Origin: a virus | Strand: one strand, 5' to 3' | Virus record (IMG/VR): IMGVR_UViG_3300043774_001556 | Coordinates: 1-32,284 of that record | Length of the DNA stretch: 32,284 bases | Part shown: positions 8,722 through 16,757 of the stretch, piece after piece | Layout: each line of letters starts with the position of its first letter | Position numbering within the stretch: position 1 is the first letter of the stretch | The notes under the pieces: generated by a model | Told to the model about the DNA's origin: nothing | What the model saw: only the letters and a program-made list of their open reading frames with translations | Database searches by the model: none | Translations under genes and position numbers: made by a program

Positions 8722-9311
8722 GACGGAACACCTCCTTTCAAAATGGTGGCTAGGTAGGCATTCGCACTTCTCGTCGCTACTGCGAGCGTGGCTGCATCTG
8801 ATGGCAGCAGCGAGCGGTCCTGTTTGATCGTCACGGCCGTGCGCAGCCAATACGCCACGCTACCCTTGTCTGGACCGTTGGTGAAGACAAGCGCGCGGTG
8901 ACGGCCGCCCACGATGGCAAAGGTCATGTCATGCACAATCTCACCGGCTCGCTTGCCATACGTGGTGCGGTGAGCGGGAATCGTCAGGTATTTTTTTCCA
9001 GCCCTGGGAGTGATATTCAGATCGCGGAAAGCGCGCCCCAGACCGGTAGATCGAGGGATGCGAACATAGGCGGCGGCCTCATCGCTGGCCCCTTCGATGC
9101 GCTTCGCAGCCTTTGCCAGATGATTGGTCGGCTTTGCGCCGAGCTGCGTTGCGGTCTTATGCCGTTCCAACGAACCGACGTATCGCTGGTAGAGCTGCTC
9201 GGCATCAGCGGCGATCAAGCGGTGCATGTCAGCAGGGCGTGCAAGGCCATTGCGCAGAGCCTGCACTAGGTCTGCACTCGCCTCGATCTTGATGTCCAAG
9301 ACTACACTCAT
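8718..9311 (-). CDS. Virion morphogenesis protein, gpG/HK97 gp10-like (197 aa)
   Basis: The gene overlaps its upstream neighbour by 4 nt and its downstream neighbour as ATGA, so translation is coupled. Visible features: an N-terminal segment with MHRLIAADAEQLYQRYV, a HKTATQLGAKPTNHLAKAAKRIE region (the Mu gpG family has a similar conserved basic motif with N-H-L), and a C-terminal strand-rich half containing AHRTTYGKRAGEIV and a final helix. Mu gpG-type virion morphogenesis proteins act in head completion and tail joining. The motif match is by eye and the family is diverse, so the family is likely rather than certain. Confidence 0.6.
   Translation of the reverse strand: MSVVLDIKIEASADLVQALRNGLARPADMHRLIAADAEQLYQRYVGSLERHKTATQLGAKPTNHLAKAAKRIEGASDEAAAYVRIPRSTGLGRAFRDLNITPRAGKKYLTIPAHRTTYGKRAGEIVHDMTFAIVGGRHRALVFTNGPDKGSVAYWLRTAVTIKQDRSLLPSDAATLAVATRSANAYLATILKGGVPS
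8731..8738 (-). promoter_or_regulatory. Strong ribosome binding site for the tail-terminator gene
   Basis: The minus strand reads AAAGGAGG, nearly ideal, with 9 nt to the ATG at 8721. It lies inside the upstream gene and decides the start of the 148-residue product against the longer in-frame extension. Confidence 0.8.
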
Positions 9312-10219
9312 TGCTTCTCGTATGCTTTTGCGGCCGCCTTCAGCTCCGCTTCTAAAATATCGTCAAAATTGATACTGCCATCCGGCTTGGTGTAGGACTT
9401 CACTTCCTCTTCCAGCCGCGTGCGGATTTCCGGATCCACATTTTTCACCTGCAGCTTCGGCGCTGGCAATGGCACCTGGCCGGACAGTGTTCGCGGGCGT
9501 TCCTCTGCCCCCAGAAACTCTTCCCAGGGAGTGCCATCACTCGCCGTGATGCCCATCGTCGTTGCGGCCTGCGCAGAGACCTCGCGCCAGCCCATGCCGG
9601 AATTGAACGCGAAGGGCGGATGGTCAACATCCAGTGAGTCATCGAACGATGAACCCAGCTCTCCCCAGATCGGGTCTCCCTTTGGTGCAATCATGCGGCC
9701 GTCATACAATGCGCCGCCCACCTCTTCCCACCGTTTCTGCCAGTCACGCGGCACGCGCACAGGTAAAACACGCAACAGCTCCCAGCACGGGAATGCTGCC
9801 AGTCGCACTGGCTCCAGACCACGCATCTGCTGTCCAGCGCCGGTCATCAGATCGATCTGCGTGCGCACGATCAGATCCAGTCTGCGGAAGCTGCTCAGAT
9901 CTTGGAGCGAGCCACGCACGGCAGGTGGCACACTTCCGGCATCTTCCGGGAATCCACCCTCAGGCGTATATTCCAGCGCGCGCAGCGTCTCCAGCAAAGC
10001 CACTCGCGCATCCGCTTCGCCGATGTCACCGGCAGCGAGCTGGTTGATCACTTGCTTGAGCTTGCTCGCAAAAACGGCACTTGTGCCACGGGCCACGAAG
10101 ACACTACGTGCACGAATGCCTGCCGAGAGATCGCGCAAATCGGCACTGCCCAGATCCGTGGGAAGAATCCCCCGATCCTGCGCCGCCTTGAATGCGTCAA
10201 ATGTCTCTCTCTGGTTCAT
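9308..10219 (-). CDS. Minor head protein, gpF/SPP1 gp7-like head morphogenesis protein (303 aa)
   Basis: The N-terminal half is helical with ADLRDLSAGIRAR and DIGEADARVALLETL segments. The C-terminal half has an RTQIDLMTGAGQQ region, then KGDPIWGELGSSFDDSL and VDHPPFAFNSGMGWREVS. A D-H-P-P-F turn followed by an N-S-G-M-G-W-R region is characteristic of gpF/gp7-type minor head proteins attached to the portal. In Mu the F gene sits directly after the portal; here it lies after the J-like gene, a rearranged order. It overlaps the next gene by 4 nt and lies 3 nt from the one before. A likely Shine-Dalgarno AAAGGGA precedes its ATG. Confidence 0.65.
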   Translation of the reverse strand: MNQRETFDAFKAAQDRGILPTDLGSADLRDLSAGIRARSVFVARGTSAVFASKLKQVINQLAAGDIGEADARVALLETLRALEYTPEGGFPEDAGSVPPAVRGSLQDLSSFRRLDLIVRTQIDLMTGAGQQMRGLEPVRLAAFPCWELLRVLPVRVPRDWQKRWEEVGGALYDGRMIAPKGDPIWGELGSSFDDSLDVDHPPFAFNSGMGWREVSAQAATTMGITASDGTPWEEFLGAEERPRTLSGQVPLPAPKLQVKNVDPEIRTRLEEEVKSYTKPDGSINFDDILEAELKAAAKAYEKQ

Positions 10220-10222
10220 GCG

Positions 10223-10666
10223 TTAGAGTCCCTTTAATTGATCACGGCCAGCGATGCGTGGTCTGCTCACAAGAGTTTCTGTCTGCGCGCTCGCACCGGT
10301 TGCTTCGGTGGCTCCCTGCGGAGCTTCGATACCCACCTTGCATTCCGCCACTCGTTCAAAGAAACGCATCGCGGCGCGGTATTCCGTCCTGCGGTCTTCG
10401 CTCACTTCCATGTCCAGGCGCGTCAGCATGCGGTAGCGGATGATGGCGAGGATGTGATGCACCACACGATCCGGCACCGTGCTTCCAGCTCCTAGTGAAT
10501 TGGTGGCACAGTCGGCGATGTGTGCACGCGCTTCCTGCACCGCCGTCTCGGTGATGTCAGCCAGCGGGTCTTGTCCAATACCGATGGCGGCCGCGTTGTA
10601 CGCATCCAGCTCCGGAGAGCTCATTGCTCCCTTGACATCATCTGCGGTGATTGTTCTCCATGCCAT
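10223..10666 (-). CDS. gp36/J-like head-tail protein, DUF1320 type (147 aa)
   Basis: The sequence opens with a short N-terminal DDVKGAMSSPELDAY region and continues with a helix-rich body containing DITETAVQEARAHI, VVHHILAIIRYRMLTRL and RTEYRAAMRFFERVAECK. That succession of helices, with a D/E-hinge then repeated Arg and Leu positions, fits the DUF1320 family (Mu gp36/J), a head-tail connector or stopper component. It lies after the capsid gene, as in Mu. The C-terminal 35 residues are low in complexity. The hairpin at 10714-10743 separates it from the capsid gene. Confidence 0.65.
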   Translation of the reverse strand: MAWRTITADDVKGAMSSPELDAYNAAAIGIGQDPLADITETAVQEARAHIADCATNSLGAGSTVPDRVVHHILAIIRYRMLTRLDMEVSEDRRTEYRAAMRFFERVAECKVGIEAPQGATEATGASAQTETLVSRPRIAGRDQLKGL

Positions 10667-10713
10667 AAAATCGAAATTTCAGCTTATTTGTTTTCCCATT
10701 GGTTGCCCGGTGA

Positions 10714-10743
10714 TGCGGCTGAGAGCTGTTACCCTCAGCCGCA
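10714..10743 (-). other. GC-rich hairpin downstream of the major capsid gene
   Basis: Perfect 10-bp inverted repeat (TGCGGCTGAG / CTCAGCCGCA) with a 10-nt loop, starting 16 nt after the capsid stop codon. No U-tract follows leftward. It resembles the hairpin after the tail tube gene and may protect the 3' end of abundant capsid mRNA or reduce transcription of the genes that follow. Confidence 0.65.
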
Positions 10744-10759
10744 CGAACCGGATTACCTA

Positions 10760-11902
10760 TCAGGAGAAGGTCGGCGCAGTCTTGCGAATGCCGAGCGCAC
10801 TGGTCAGCTCAACAAGGGAGTAATGCTCCACGCTGATTTTGGTGCGTTTCAGCACCGGCTCAACATACACGCGGAACGTTCCTCCACCTGGCACTGGCGT
10901 CACAAAGCGCTTGATGTTTGAAGCGTCGTTAGTGGTGGCTCCAGCTTTAGTAAAGTAGGAGAACACCTTGTCGCCAACGATCTTACCTTTTGTCGTGGCA
11001 CCTGTTTGGCGGCGGAACTTTGCCACCATCAAACGATCCACCATCAGAAGAGCGCTGAGCTGATCAGGAGTAAGGTTTCGAGTCTGATGACGCGCGGCAT
11101 TGCTGCCGAGGCCAAGAGACAGGAAGCGCTTCACCCATGCGCTGCCACCATAGAGGACGGTGTTGCTGTTAATACCGCGAGCATCGCCACCCAAGTCAAG
11201 GTCAGCCATGATGTTGCCATCAGGATCTGCAGCTGCATTGGATCCACCCCAGTTGGGTGTCAGTGCGGTATCATTCGCTTCCAGCAATGCCTCAACGCGG
11301 TACAACTCCGTGCGAAGAAGTCGGTTGCGGAGGTTGGTGATCCATCGTTGCTGCACGGTCATGTCTTCACCGCCTTGGTCATTGTCGAGAATGACGGTAA
11401 AACCTTTGTTGTGCGTGCGGCCTTCAACTTGAGTTCCCGTAGGACGGACCAGCGGAAATTCACCACCGATTTCTCGGATGTCCTCGTCATTGATCGCGGC
11501 TTGGAAAGCCTCGGCCGTATCATGCTTACGGTAACTGAATGCTCGGCCAACCGGCACTGATGGACATGCTTGTTCCAGCATGATATCCAAACCGTCATCA
11601 TCCGGAGTATCCGCGATGTATTCGGTCAGGGGTTCGCTTAGGTGAGTTGCGTCAAAGTTGGCATCATTGGCAGCTAAGACAATTCCAGATGGCGCATCGT
11701 TGGATGATGGCTTATAGAAATGACTGTTGTCATTGAGCGAGTTGACGTTGGCCGCGAGAGCAGCGAAGCGACTGACAGCAGAACCGGCGGCTTCGCGGCT
11801 GTTAGCCACGAGGGTGCGGCCGGTGTGGGAAACCCATGCAAAGAGCACAGGGGCGATAATGGCGCAAAGCGCCAACATTAGGATGATGTGCAACATTTTC
11901 AT
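10760..11902 (-). CDS. Major capsid protein, Mu gpT-like, with hydrophobic N-terminus (380 aa)
   Basis: Position (after protease-scaffold and cement genes), length and a long alpha/beta body (about residues 80-380) ending in a PGGGTFRVYVEPVLK and VEHYSLVELTS segment mark this as the HK97-fold capsid subunit of the Mu gpT type. The N-terminus is unusual: residues 1-24 form a strongly hydrophobic, signal-peptide-like segment. It is followed by a flexible region with LVAN (31-34), LAAN (49-52) and LAAND (76-80). Capsid proteins normally lack membrane segments, and prohead proteases normally remove an N-terminal delta domain; here the removed part would include the hydrophobic segment if cleavage occurs at the LAAN sites (inference). 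No Shine-Dalgarno is visible before the ATG. Confidence 0.85.
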   Translation of the reverse strand: MKMLHIILMLALCAIIAPVLFAWVSHTGRTLVANSREAAGSAVSRFAALAANVNSLNDNSHFYKPSSNDAPSGIVLAANDANFDATHLSEPLTEYIADTPDDDGLDIMLEQACPSVPVGRAFSYRKHDTAEAFQAAINDEDIREIGGEFPLVRPTGTQVEGRTHNKGFTVILDNDQGGEDMTVQQRWITNLRNRLLRTELYRVEALLEANDTALTPNWGGSNAAADPDGNIMADLDLGGDARGINSNTVLYGGSAWVKRFLSLGLGSNAARHQTRNLTPDQLSALLMVDRLMVAKFRRQTGATTKGKIVGDKVFSYFTKAGATTNDASNIKRFVTPVPGGGTFRVYVEPVLKRTKISVEHYSLVELTSALGIRKTAPTFS

Positions 11903-11934
11903 ATGTGTAAATTAGAAGACTGATTGGCTAGAGG

Positions 11935-12411
11935 TTATGCAAAGACCATGCGAACTGGCGTGCAGCAGACTACCTCGATCACCTCATCGGTGGATCCGGC
12001 GGTCAGTGCAGTGCCCACAAGGTAGACGGTGGCTCCGGTAGGCTGATCTTGCACCTTGCCATTGGCAGCGGTGTAGACTTGCTCTCCGGCGGTGATTGCT
12101 TCAGAGGCGATCATTTTTTTCGTCGGACCTTTACCCAGCAGCAGCACGCTTTGCCGCATGCCAGTCGAGGTCTCGATGTTGTCGATGGTGCCCAGCGGCA
12201 CGTCGCCAGCGCCGCAGATGTCCACCGTGTTGTCACCAGCTCCTTTTTTCCAAAGTAGGTGGCGCGTAGCGATGGCTGCGTCGTTAGTGCGAGTCACGGA
12301 GGATTCGTGAGTTTCCACGGCGGCATCGTAGGTGTTCGCCGCGAGGCGCATGCCTCGGATAGCGGACACCAACGCAGCAACCGCGATGATGATGTGTGTT
12401 TTCATTTTCAT
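11935..12411 (-). CDS. Capsid cement/decoration protein with hydrophobic leader (158 aa)
   Basis: The C-terminal two thirds show the beta-tulip-like cement pattern seen in DUF2190/gpD-type decoration proteins: short strands, G turns such as ITAGEQVYTAANG and a VYLVGTAL strand. It sits between the protease-scaffold and capsid genes, where Mu-like phages encode cement. The first 21 residues are hydrophobic (IIIAVAALVSAI) with a basic start, like a signal peptide, and LAAN lies at residues 23-26. Cleavage there would leave a soluble protein. Residues 28-48 are Thr/Ala/His-rich. The start is preceded by AAACATCATC, the same leader as the tube gene, with no Shine-Dalgarno. Confidence 0.7.
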   Translation of the reverse strand: MKMKTHIIIAVAALVSAIRGMRLAANTYDAAVETHESSVTRTNDAAIATRHLLWKKGAGDNTVDICGAGDVPLGTIDNIETSTGMRQSVLLLGKGPTKKMIASEAITAGEQVYTAANGKVQDQPTGATVYLVGTALTAGSTDEVIEVVCCTPVRMVFA

Positions 12412-12457
12412 GATGATGTTTGGTTTACAGGGTGCGTGTTGCTATGCTACCGGGCGG

Positions 12458-13672
12458 TCACGCTGCCGATCCGGAAGATTCTTTCTTCCCGAAGACCTCG
12501 GGATTCTTTTTCTGAGCACGTTCCCAGGCGATGCGCTTGCGCTCACCCAGGGACAATGTCGGATTGGTGTTTTGAAATTCGTTTTCCACCAACGTGGCAC
12601 GTTCCGCACGTGCCGCAGCAGCGGCATCATTGGAGGCCTGCACCAGGCGTGATTTCTCGCCGCCCAGGTTGCCGGTGACACTAGAGGTTTTCACCTTGGC
12701 TTCCAGTTTGCCTAGGTCTTGCAGCGCCGTTGCAAAGTCATTCGCGGCCAGCAGCTCGCTTACCTTCGCATCACGCTCGGCTGTGGTGATCTTGCCAGAC
12801 TTGACTGCGGCATCTACGGCCGCATTGGCGGCAGCGGTCAGAGCTGACTCCAGGAACACGATTTTGTTGCGGGCAGTCGACGCGGAATTTTCCGCCGCCA
12901 CCTTGTCCTGCTCGGCCTTCTGCTTTTCCTCTTCCGCTTTGAGCTTTGCAACATCCGCATCGAGCTTGGCCTGATTCGCGGCCGCAGCATCGGCTTTATC
13001 CTTCAAAACGGCAGACAGTGCTGCCAGCACATCGTCGTATGTCGCCTCGGGAGGCAGACCCAGCATTTCGATCATCTTGGTAAGATCCATATCGTTGTTT
13101 TGTTGTTGAGATTCGTCCTCGTCGCCCATGTCATCTTCCTGATCGGCTTCATTCGCCAATGCAGGCACGGGGATATTCGGGTCATTGGTCAGGCCCATAC
13201 TTTTCAGAGAGACCGGCTGCACCACGCCGCGCTTGGCTGGTTTGGTCCACCAAAGCGGGGAATAGAACCGGAAATGCCCATTCTCAACTAGCTCGCGCCC
13301 AGCATCACTCCACTTCACAGGCAGACGGAGTCCATCATTTTCGGCAATCATGTCCTCGATCCAGCCATAGGCACGTTTGTCCGTGTCCTTTGATCCTGGC
13401 AAATCAGGGTGACCGATATAAACGGGGTAGCTGGCCGATTTGCCTCGTGCCCAGCTTACGATCTTGTTGAGCATCCCGTTGTGGTTCGCCACCATTTCCT
13501 CCGCAGCAGCTTTATCGAATCTCTGCAAGCCCAGCTTGTGCGGGAATTCACCGTAAGGCACAAAAAAGCCATCCGGTTGTAGGATCGCAAATGGGCTTCC
13601 GCCATCCGCAGCATTGGCGAGGATTGCCTGGGCGGCATCATTGGCCGCAAGAACGTAACGTTTCAGTTTCAT
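12458..13672 (-). CDS. Prohead protease-scaffold fusion, Mu gpI-like (404 aa)
   Basis: The N-terminal 170 residues form the protease part, with a Y-I-G-H-P-D turn at 85-90, a GYIEDM-like YGWIEDM strand and an FRFYSPLWW segment (135-142) that matches the conserved Y-S-P region of Mu gpI-type proteases. An acidic linker (about 176-195) leads to a long coiled-coil scaffold (about 215-330) rich in A, K, E and D, then a basic C-terminal tail (360-395). This matches Mu I/Z, where the protease carries its own scaffold at the C-terminus. LAAND occurs at residues 8-12 and 308-312, possibly autocleavage sites. It lies between the portal gene (4-nt overlap with the portal stop region) and the cement gene. 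Confidence 0.85.
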   Translation of the reverse strand: MKLKRYVLAANDAAQAILANAADGGSPFAILQPDGFFVPYGEFPHKLGLQRFDKAAAEEMVANHNGMLNKIVSWARGKSASYPVYIGHPDLPGSKDTDKRAYGWIEDMIAENDGLRLPVKWSDAGRELVENGHFRFYSPLWWTKPAKRGVVQPVSLKSMGLTNDPNIPVPALANEADQEDDMGDEDESQQQNNDMDLTKMIEMLGLPPEATYDDVLAALSAVLKDKADAAAANQAKLDADVAKLKAEEEKQKAEQDKVAAENSASTARNKIVFLESALTAAANAAVDAAVKSGKITTAERDAKVSELLAANDFATALQDLGKLEAKVKTSSVTGNLGGEKSRLVQASNDAAAAARAERATLVENEFQNTNPTLSLGERKRIAWERAQKKNPEVFGKKESSGSAA

Positions 13673-15105
13673 GGTTGGTCTTGGTTGTTGGTTCGGAGCA
13701 GTGCTTCCGTTAGAAGTTTTGTGACCGCATCATCCAAAGCGGCATTGGTGAGTTTGTCGGGCAGTAATGCGGCCGCCTCCTGGAGCAATCGCGCTCGCTC
13801 TTTACCCTCTGCGCGCAGGGCCTGATCGATCAACACCGCCACATCGGCAAAGCCTTCCGCCACCAGCCCGCGCAATTCATCTGCCTGAAAATACTCGGCC
13901 TCATTGGCCATGGTGACGGTAGGCACTACCACCGGCTGCGCGATCTCGCGTCCGTAACGCTCTGCCAGATCTTCCGGATCCTGCTTCACGCCCAGCTCGG
14001 ACAGCCCCCTGTCGATGTTGAGTTCGCGCACCAGATCTTCATCGCTTGGTGGATTGACCACGATGTAGGCGGCCGGCTTCACGTCGCCATGCACCATGCG
14101 GATCACCATGCGGTCGAGTTGAGTTTGCAGTGTCTCGGAAATCATCGCGCAGTCATCCTGCAGCAGCGCATCCATTTCATCGGTTTGCGGATTGCTGCCC
14201 GTGCCATCGCCACGAGAAATGGTGGAAAGGTCACCCCCGCGAACAAGGGTGGCAATGCCGCGATCCATATACTCGATGATGCTCATCTGAGGCAGCGTGC
14301 CGCTGCTCGGCGTTTGCATGATTTCGATCGGGCTCTTGATAGATCCGTCATCATTGTAGGTCACCCCAATCCAATCGGCGGCATAGGACATCACGCTATC
14401 GCGCATCGCTTTTCCGGCATCGCTGTCTTTCGCCGCAGTGGTGCGCCCCAGCACACCAGGGATGGAAAACTTTTCAGAAAAGGCGATGAGATCTTGCACG
14501 CCCAGGCGCTTGAACATGTAGAGGATGGAAAGAGCCTCACCCAAGCCATCGCCCACCGTCACCATCCAGCCGCCCTCTTCCAGGGGCGTTCCATCGGCAC
14601 GGTTGTCCACGCCCACGAACTTGAGCTTACCCGTGCGGTTCTCGAAGAAATACAGTGGCACGCGCCGCAGCTCAGCCGTAACGCCATCGCCATCTAGCTT
14701 CCAGATAATTTCGTGCACCGCATACTTCTGCAGCACGGCATCCATCATCTGGCGTAGCAGGCCGCTCACGCCGGTTCGGACATTCAGGTCCGTGGCATCG
14801 GTCACTGTGAGGTTGTTGTAAAAATACTCCAGCGTGGCTTTGTGTGCTTCGGCATTAGGATCATCCGGATCAGGCGTGATGATCTGCCAGTCCCGGCGGG
14901 CCACTGCCGCGCGGCGCTTGGCCATCACCGACTTGATCATGAACTCGCGCGACTCGATGGTTTCAAAGATCAACGCCGCGTCCCGCAGCCAACCTGCTGC
15001 GAATTGATCGAGCGATGAGGCTAACTTCTCCGGAGTAAGCGATCGCAGCGGATTGAACCGCGTCAGACGCCAGCGTTGACCCAGACTCTCCATGTCAAAA
15101 CTCAC
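13669..15105 (-). CDS. Portal protein, Mu gp29-like (DUF935), GTG start (478 aa)
   Basis: DUF935 portals are recognised by length and by motifs present here: an N-terminal PLRSLTPEKLASSLD region, SREFMIKSVMAKRRAAVARRDW, VHEIIWK, LYFFENRTGKLKFVG, the wing segment and RGGDLSTISRGDGTGSNPQTDEM. The portal is the dodecameric DNA channel of the head. The start codon is GTG at 15105, supported by AGGAGG 6 nt upstream; an ATG four codons later would leave 18 nt to the same site. The GTG overlaps the terminase stop as GTGA. The C-terminal 100 residues are helical and less conserved. It overlaps the protease gene by 4 nt. Confidence 0.9.
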   Translation of the reverse strand: MSFDMESLGQRWRLTRFNPLRSLTPEKLASSLDQFAAGWLRDAALIFETIESREFMIKSVMAKRRAAVARRDWQIITPDPDDPNAEAHKATLEYFYNNLTVTDATDLNVRTGVSGLLRQMMDAVLQKYAVHEIIWKLDGDGVTAELRRVPLYFFENRTGKLKFVGVDNRADGTPLEEGGWMVTVGDGLGEALSILYMFKRLGVQDLIAFSEKFSIPGVLGRTTAAKDSDAGKAMRDSVMSYAADWIGVTYNDDGSIKSPIEIMQTPSSGTLPQMSIIEYMDRGIATLVRGGDLSTISRGDGTGSNPQTDEMDALLQDDCAMISETLQTQLDRMVIRMVHGDVKPAAYIVVNPPSDEDLVRELNIDRGLSELGVKQDPEDLAERYGREIAQPVVVPTVTMANEAEYFQADELRGLVAEGFADVAVLIDQALRAEGKERARLLQEAAALLPDKLTNAALDDAVTKLLTEALLRTNNQDQP

Positions 15106-16502
15106 AGGACACCTCCTCTCCCTCGGCGTGTGCCGTCATTGGAAATTTTCATACTATCGAAAGCTACCGGCACGCCATTTGTCTTGCCAGCGTGCAGAGC
15201 AAGAGCCAGCGCCCAGAATCTATCGGAGTGACCATTCTTGCCACGGTCGGCCGTGAAGCGCACGTTGCCGCTCGCGGTCGTTTCCTTTTTGATGGCGCGC
15301 AGGTCGGCCGTGATCTCGCGGCGATCCGGGATGCGGATGCGCATGTCTTCAAAGGCGGCTTTTACCGGATAGGCCAGCTCCTCTTTCACCGGACCGGTGA
15401 AGCGCACACCTTCCACACGGTATTTGCCAAAGCGCTCGGCAGCCCGCTCCGCGAACTGCATGCCCAGGCCGGTGTCGTCAATGCAGGTGCGGCGCACGTT
15501 GCGCTGCTCCAGCACTTCATACATCCGCGCTTCCTGCGCGCTGAAAGTTTCCGCCTTCATCTCGATGACACGGCGCGTGAAATACACACCGCCGAATTTT
15601 TCCAGCACCCAGATCACCGTCAGGTCATGCTCGCGGCCCACGTCCACACCCACGTAGATGTCGCCGGTCATCTCAGGCCATGCCGTTTCCCAGGCATCGT
15701 TCGGACCGTAGTAGCACTTAGCGATTTCATCGTAGGAGAGAAACGCGCTGGCATCATCCGCAGGCACGCACATGTATTCCTGCAGAAAGCTCTCCTCATC
15801 CGCGCAGCCGCTCTTGATAAAGTTGAAGTAATCCGCCTCGTCCATCTCCTGGCGCTCATCATCCGCTGGCAGCTTGCTCTGCAGCTTGAAAAGAAATCCG
15901 GCATCCAACGCATCCTGCAAGGTGACCCGGTGCAGACTGAACTTTTTCGGATTGCCCTTCTCGCGGATCTCTCGGATGAGCTGATTGAAGAAATTGTGGC
16001 TGCCACGGTGCGTGCTGAAGATTTCAATCGAGCCGCCCCAGGTAATGCCGGGATACGCAATGGAGTAGAGCTTGCGCGGATCCGGATGCAGTGCGAACTC
16101 ATCCAGCACACGGTCGCCGCGCTTGCCCGCCTGGGCATCGGGATTAGATGACATGCTGTGCAGGCGCAGATCGTTCGCCATTTGCAGCACGTAGGCACTG
16201 TGACCTTTATCATCGATCACGCGTTCCCCCATGTCTTTGGCCGCCGTGTTCAGCAGCCCGGCAAAGCCCTTGCAGTCCTCCAGAAACAATCGTGCCTGAA
16301 TATCATCCCGCGAGCTGATCCACGCATCGAGCTTGGCAGTCACCAGGGACTTGCGGGACACCAGCCCGTAGGCCGTCGCCCAGGTCCATCCGATCTGGCG
16401 GGATTTCTCACAGATTTTCAGGCGAGATTCATCCTTCACCCAACGCGTCTGGTAGGGCAGCAGTAGCGTATTCTTCGCCGGTATGTTTTTTGCTCGTCCC
16501 AT
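15102..16502 (-). CDS. Terminase large subunit, Mu gp28-like (466 aa; 544 if the upstream ATG is used)
   Basis: With numbering from the ATG at 16736, the core begins at M79. An ATPase with a Walker A-like EKSRQIGWTWA (110-120) and a Walker B region RVLDEFALHPD is followed by a nuclease domain with GVDVGREHDLT, IDDTGLGMQF and a final GHSDRFWALALAL, all carrying conserved acidic residues. These are the motor and RNase H-like nuclease of Mu gp28-type terminases that package DNA. I prefer the ATG at 16502 because the preceding 78 codons match nothing in the family and cover two poly-C runs and a tandem repeat. A longer start at 16736, 21 nt from the small terminase, is possible. The portal GTG overlaps its stop. 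Confidence 0.85.
   Translation of the reverse strand: MGRAKNIPAKNTLLLPYQTRWVKDESRLKICEKSRQIGWTWATAYGLVSRKSLVTAKLDAWISSRDDIQARLFLEDCKGFAGLLNTAAKDMGERVIDDKGHSAYVLQMANDLRLHSMSSNPDAQAGKRGDRVLDEFALHPDPRKLYSIAYPGITWGGSIEIFSTHRGSHNFFNQLIREIREKGNPKKFSLHRVTLQDALDAGFLFKLQSKLPADDERQEMDEADYFNFIKSGCADEESFLQEYMCVPADDASAFLSYDEIAKCYYGPNDAWETAWPEMTGDIYVGVDVGREHDLTVIWVLEKFGGVYFTRRVIEMKAETFSAQEARMYEVLEQRNVRRTCIDDTGLGMQFAERAAERFGKYRVEGVRFTGPVKEELAYPVKAAFEDMRIRIPDRREITADLRAIKKETTASGNVRFTADRGKNGHSDRFWALALALHAGKTNGVPVAFDSMKISNDGTRRGRGGVL
15112..15117 (-). promoter_or_regulatory. Ribosome binding site deciding the portal GTG start
   Basis: The minus strand reads AGGAGG, with 6 nt to the GTG at 15105. The alternative ATG at 15093 would have 18 nt spacing. 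The site lies inside the end of the terminase gene. Confidence 0.75.
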
Positions 16503-16757
16503 ATCCGTAAATTCAGCCGCAAACGCCTCGGCCAGCGATAATGCCAAAACCGACCAGAGGATTCCCCCCCTGCGCGCCCACAAAGCCATTGCAAAGCCAT
16601 TGCAAAACGATTTCCCCGCCCTCAGGAGCGTCACAGTGGCGGTTTTCAGGAACCCCCCCCTTAAATCGCCGATTTGAGCGGTTTTTCCCAAACCTCCCGA
16701 ATCCCGCTTTTTTTCGTTTTGTGTCCATCGTTTCATCCATTCAAAAATTGCAGAGAC
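16503..16757 (-). other. Terminase leader region with poly-C tracts, tandem repeat and palindrome
   Basis: If terminase starts at 16502 this 255-nt stretch is noncoding. On the plus strand it holds C7 at 16564-16570, C8 at 16653-16660, T7 at 16708-16714, two tandem copies of an AAAGCCATTGC unit near 16582-16605 and a 13-bp palindrome AAATCGCCGATTT at 16663-16675. Two minus-strand frames stay open over most of it. It could be a leader, a repeat remnant or a site with length variation. Confidence 0.5.

Noticed and set aside
8722-8850. Longer start for the tail-terminator gene
   Set aside because: It would overlap the upstream gene by about 130 nt, while a near-ideal Shine-Dalgarno supports the ATG at 8721.
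15192-16151. Long antisense ORF (319 aa) within the large terminase
   Set aside because: Lies entirely over conserved terminase motifs on the other strand; no motif, His/Leu/Arg-rich shadow composition.
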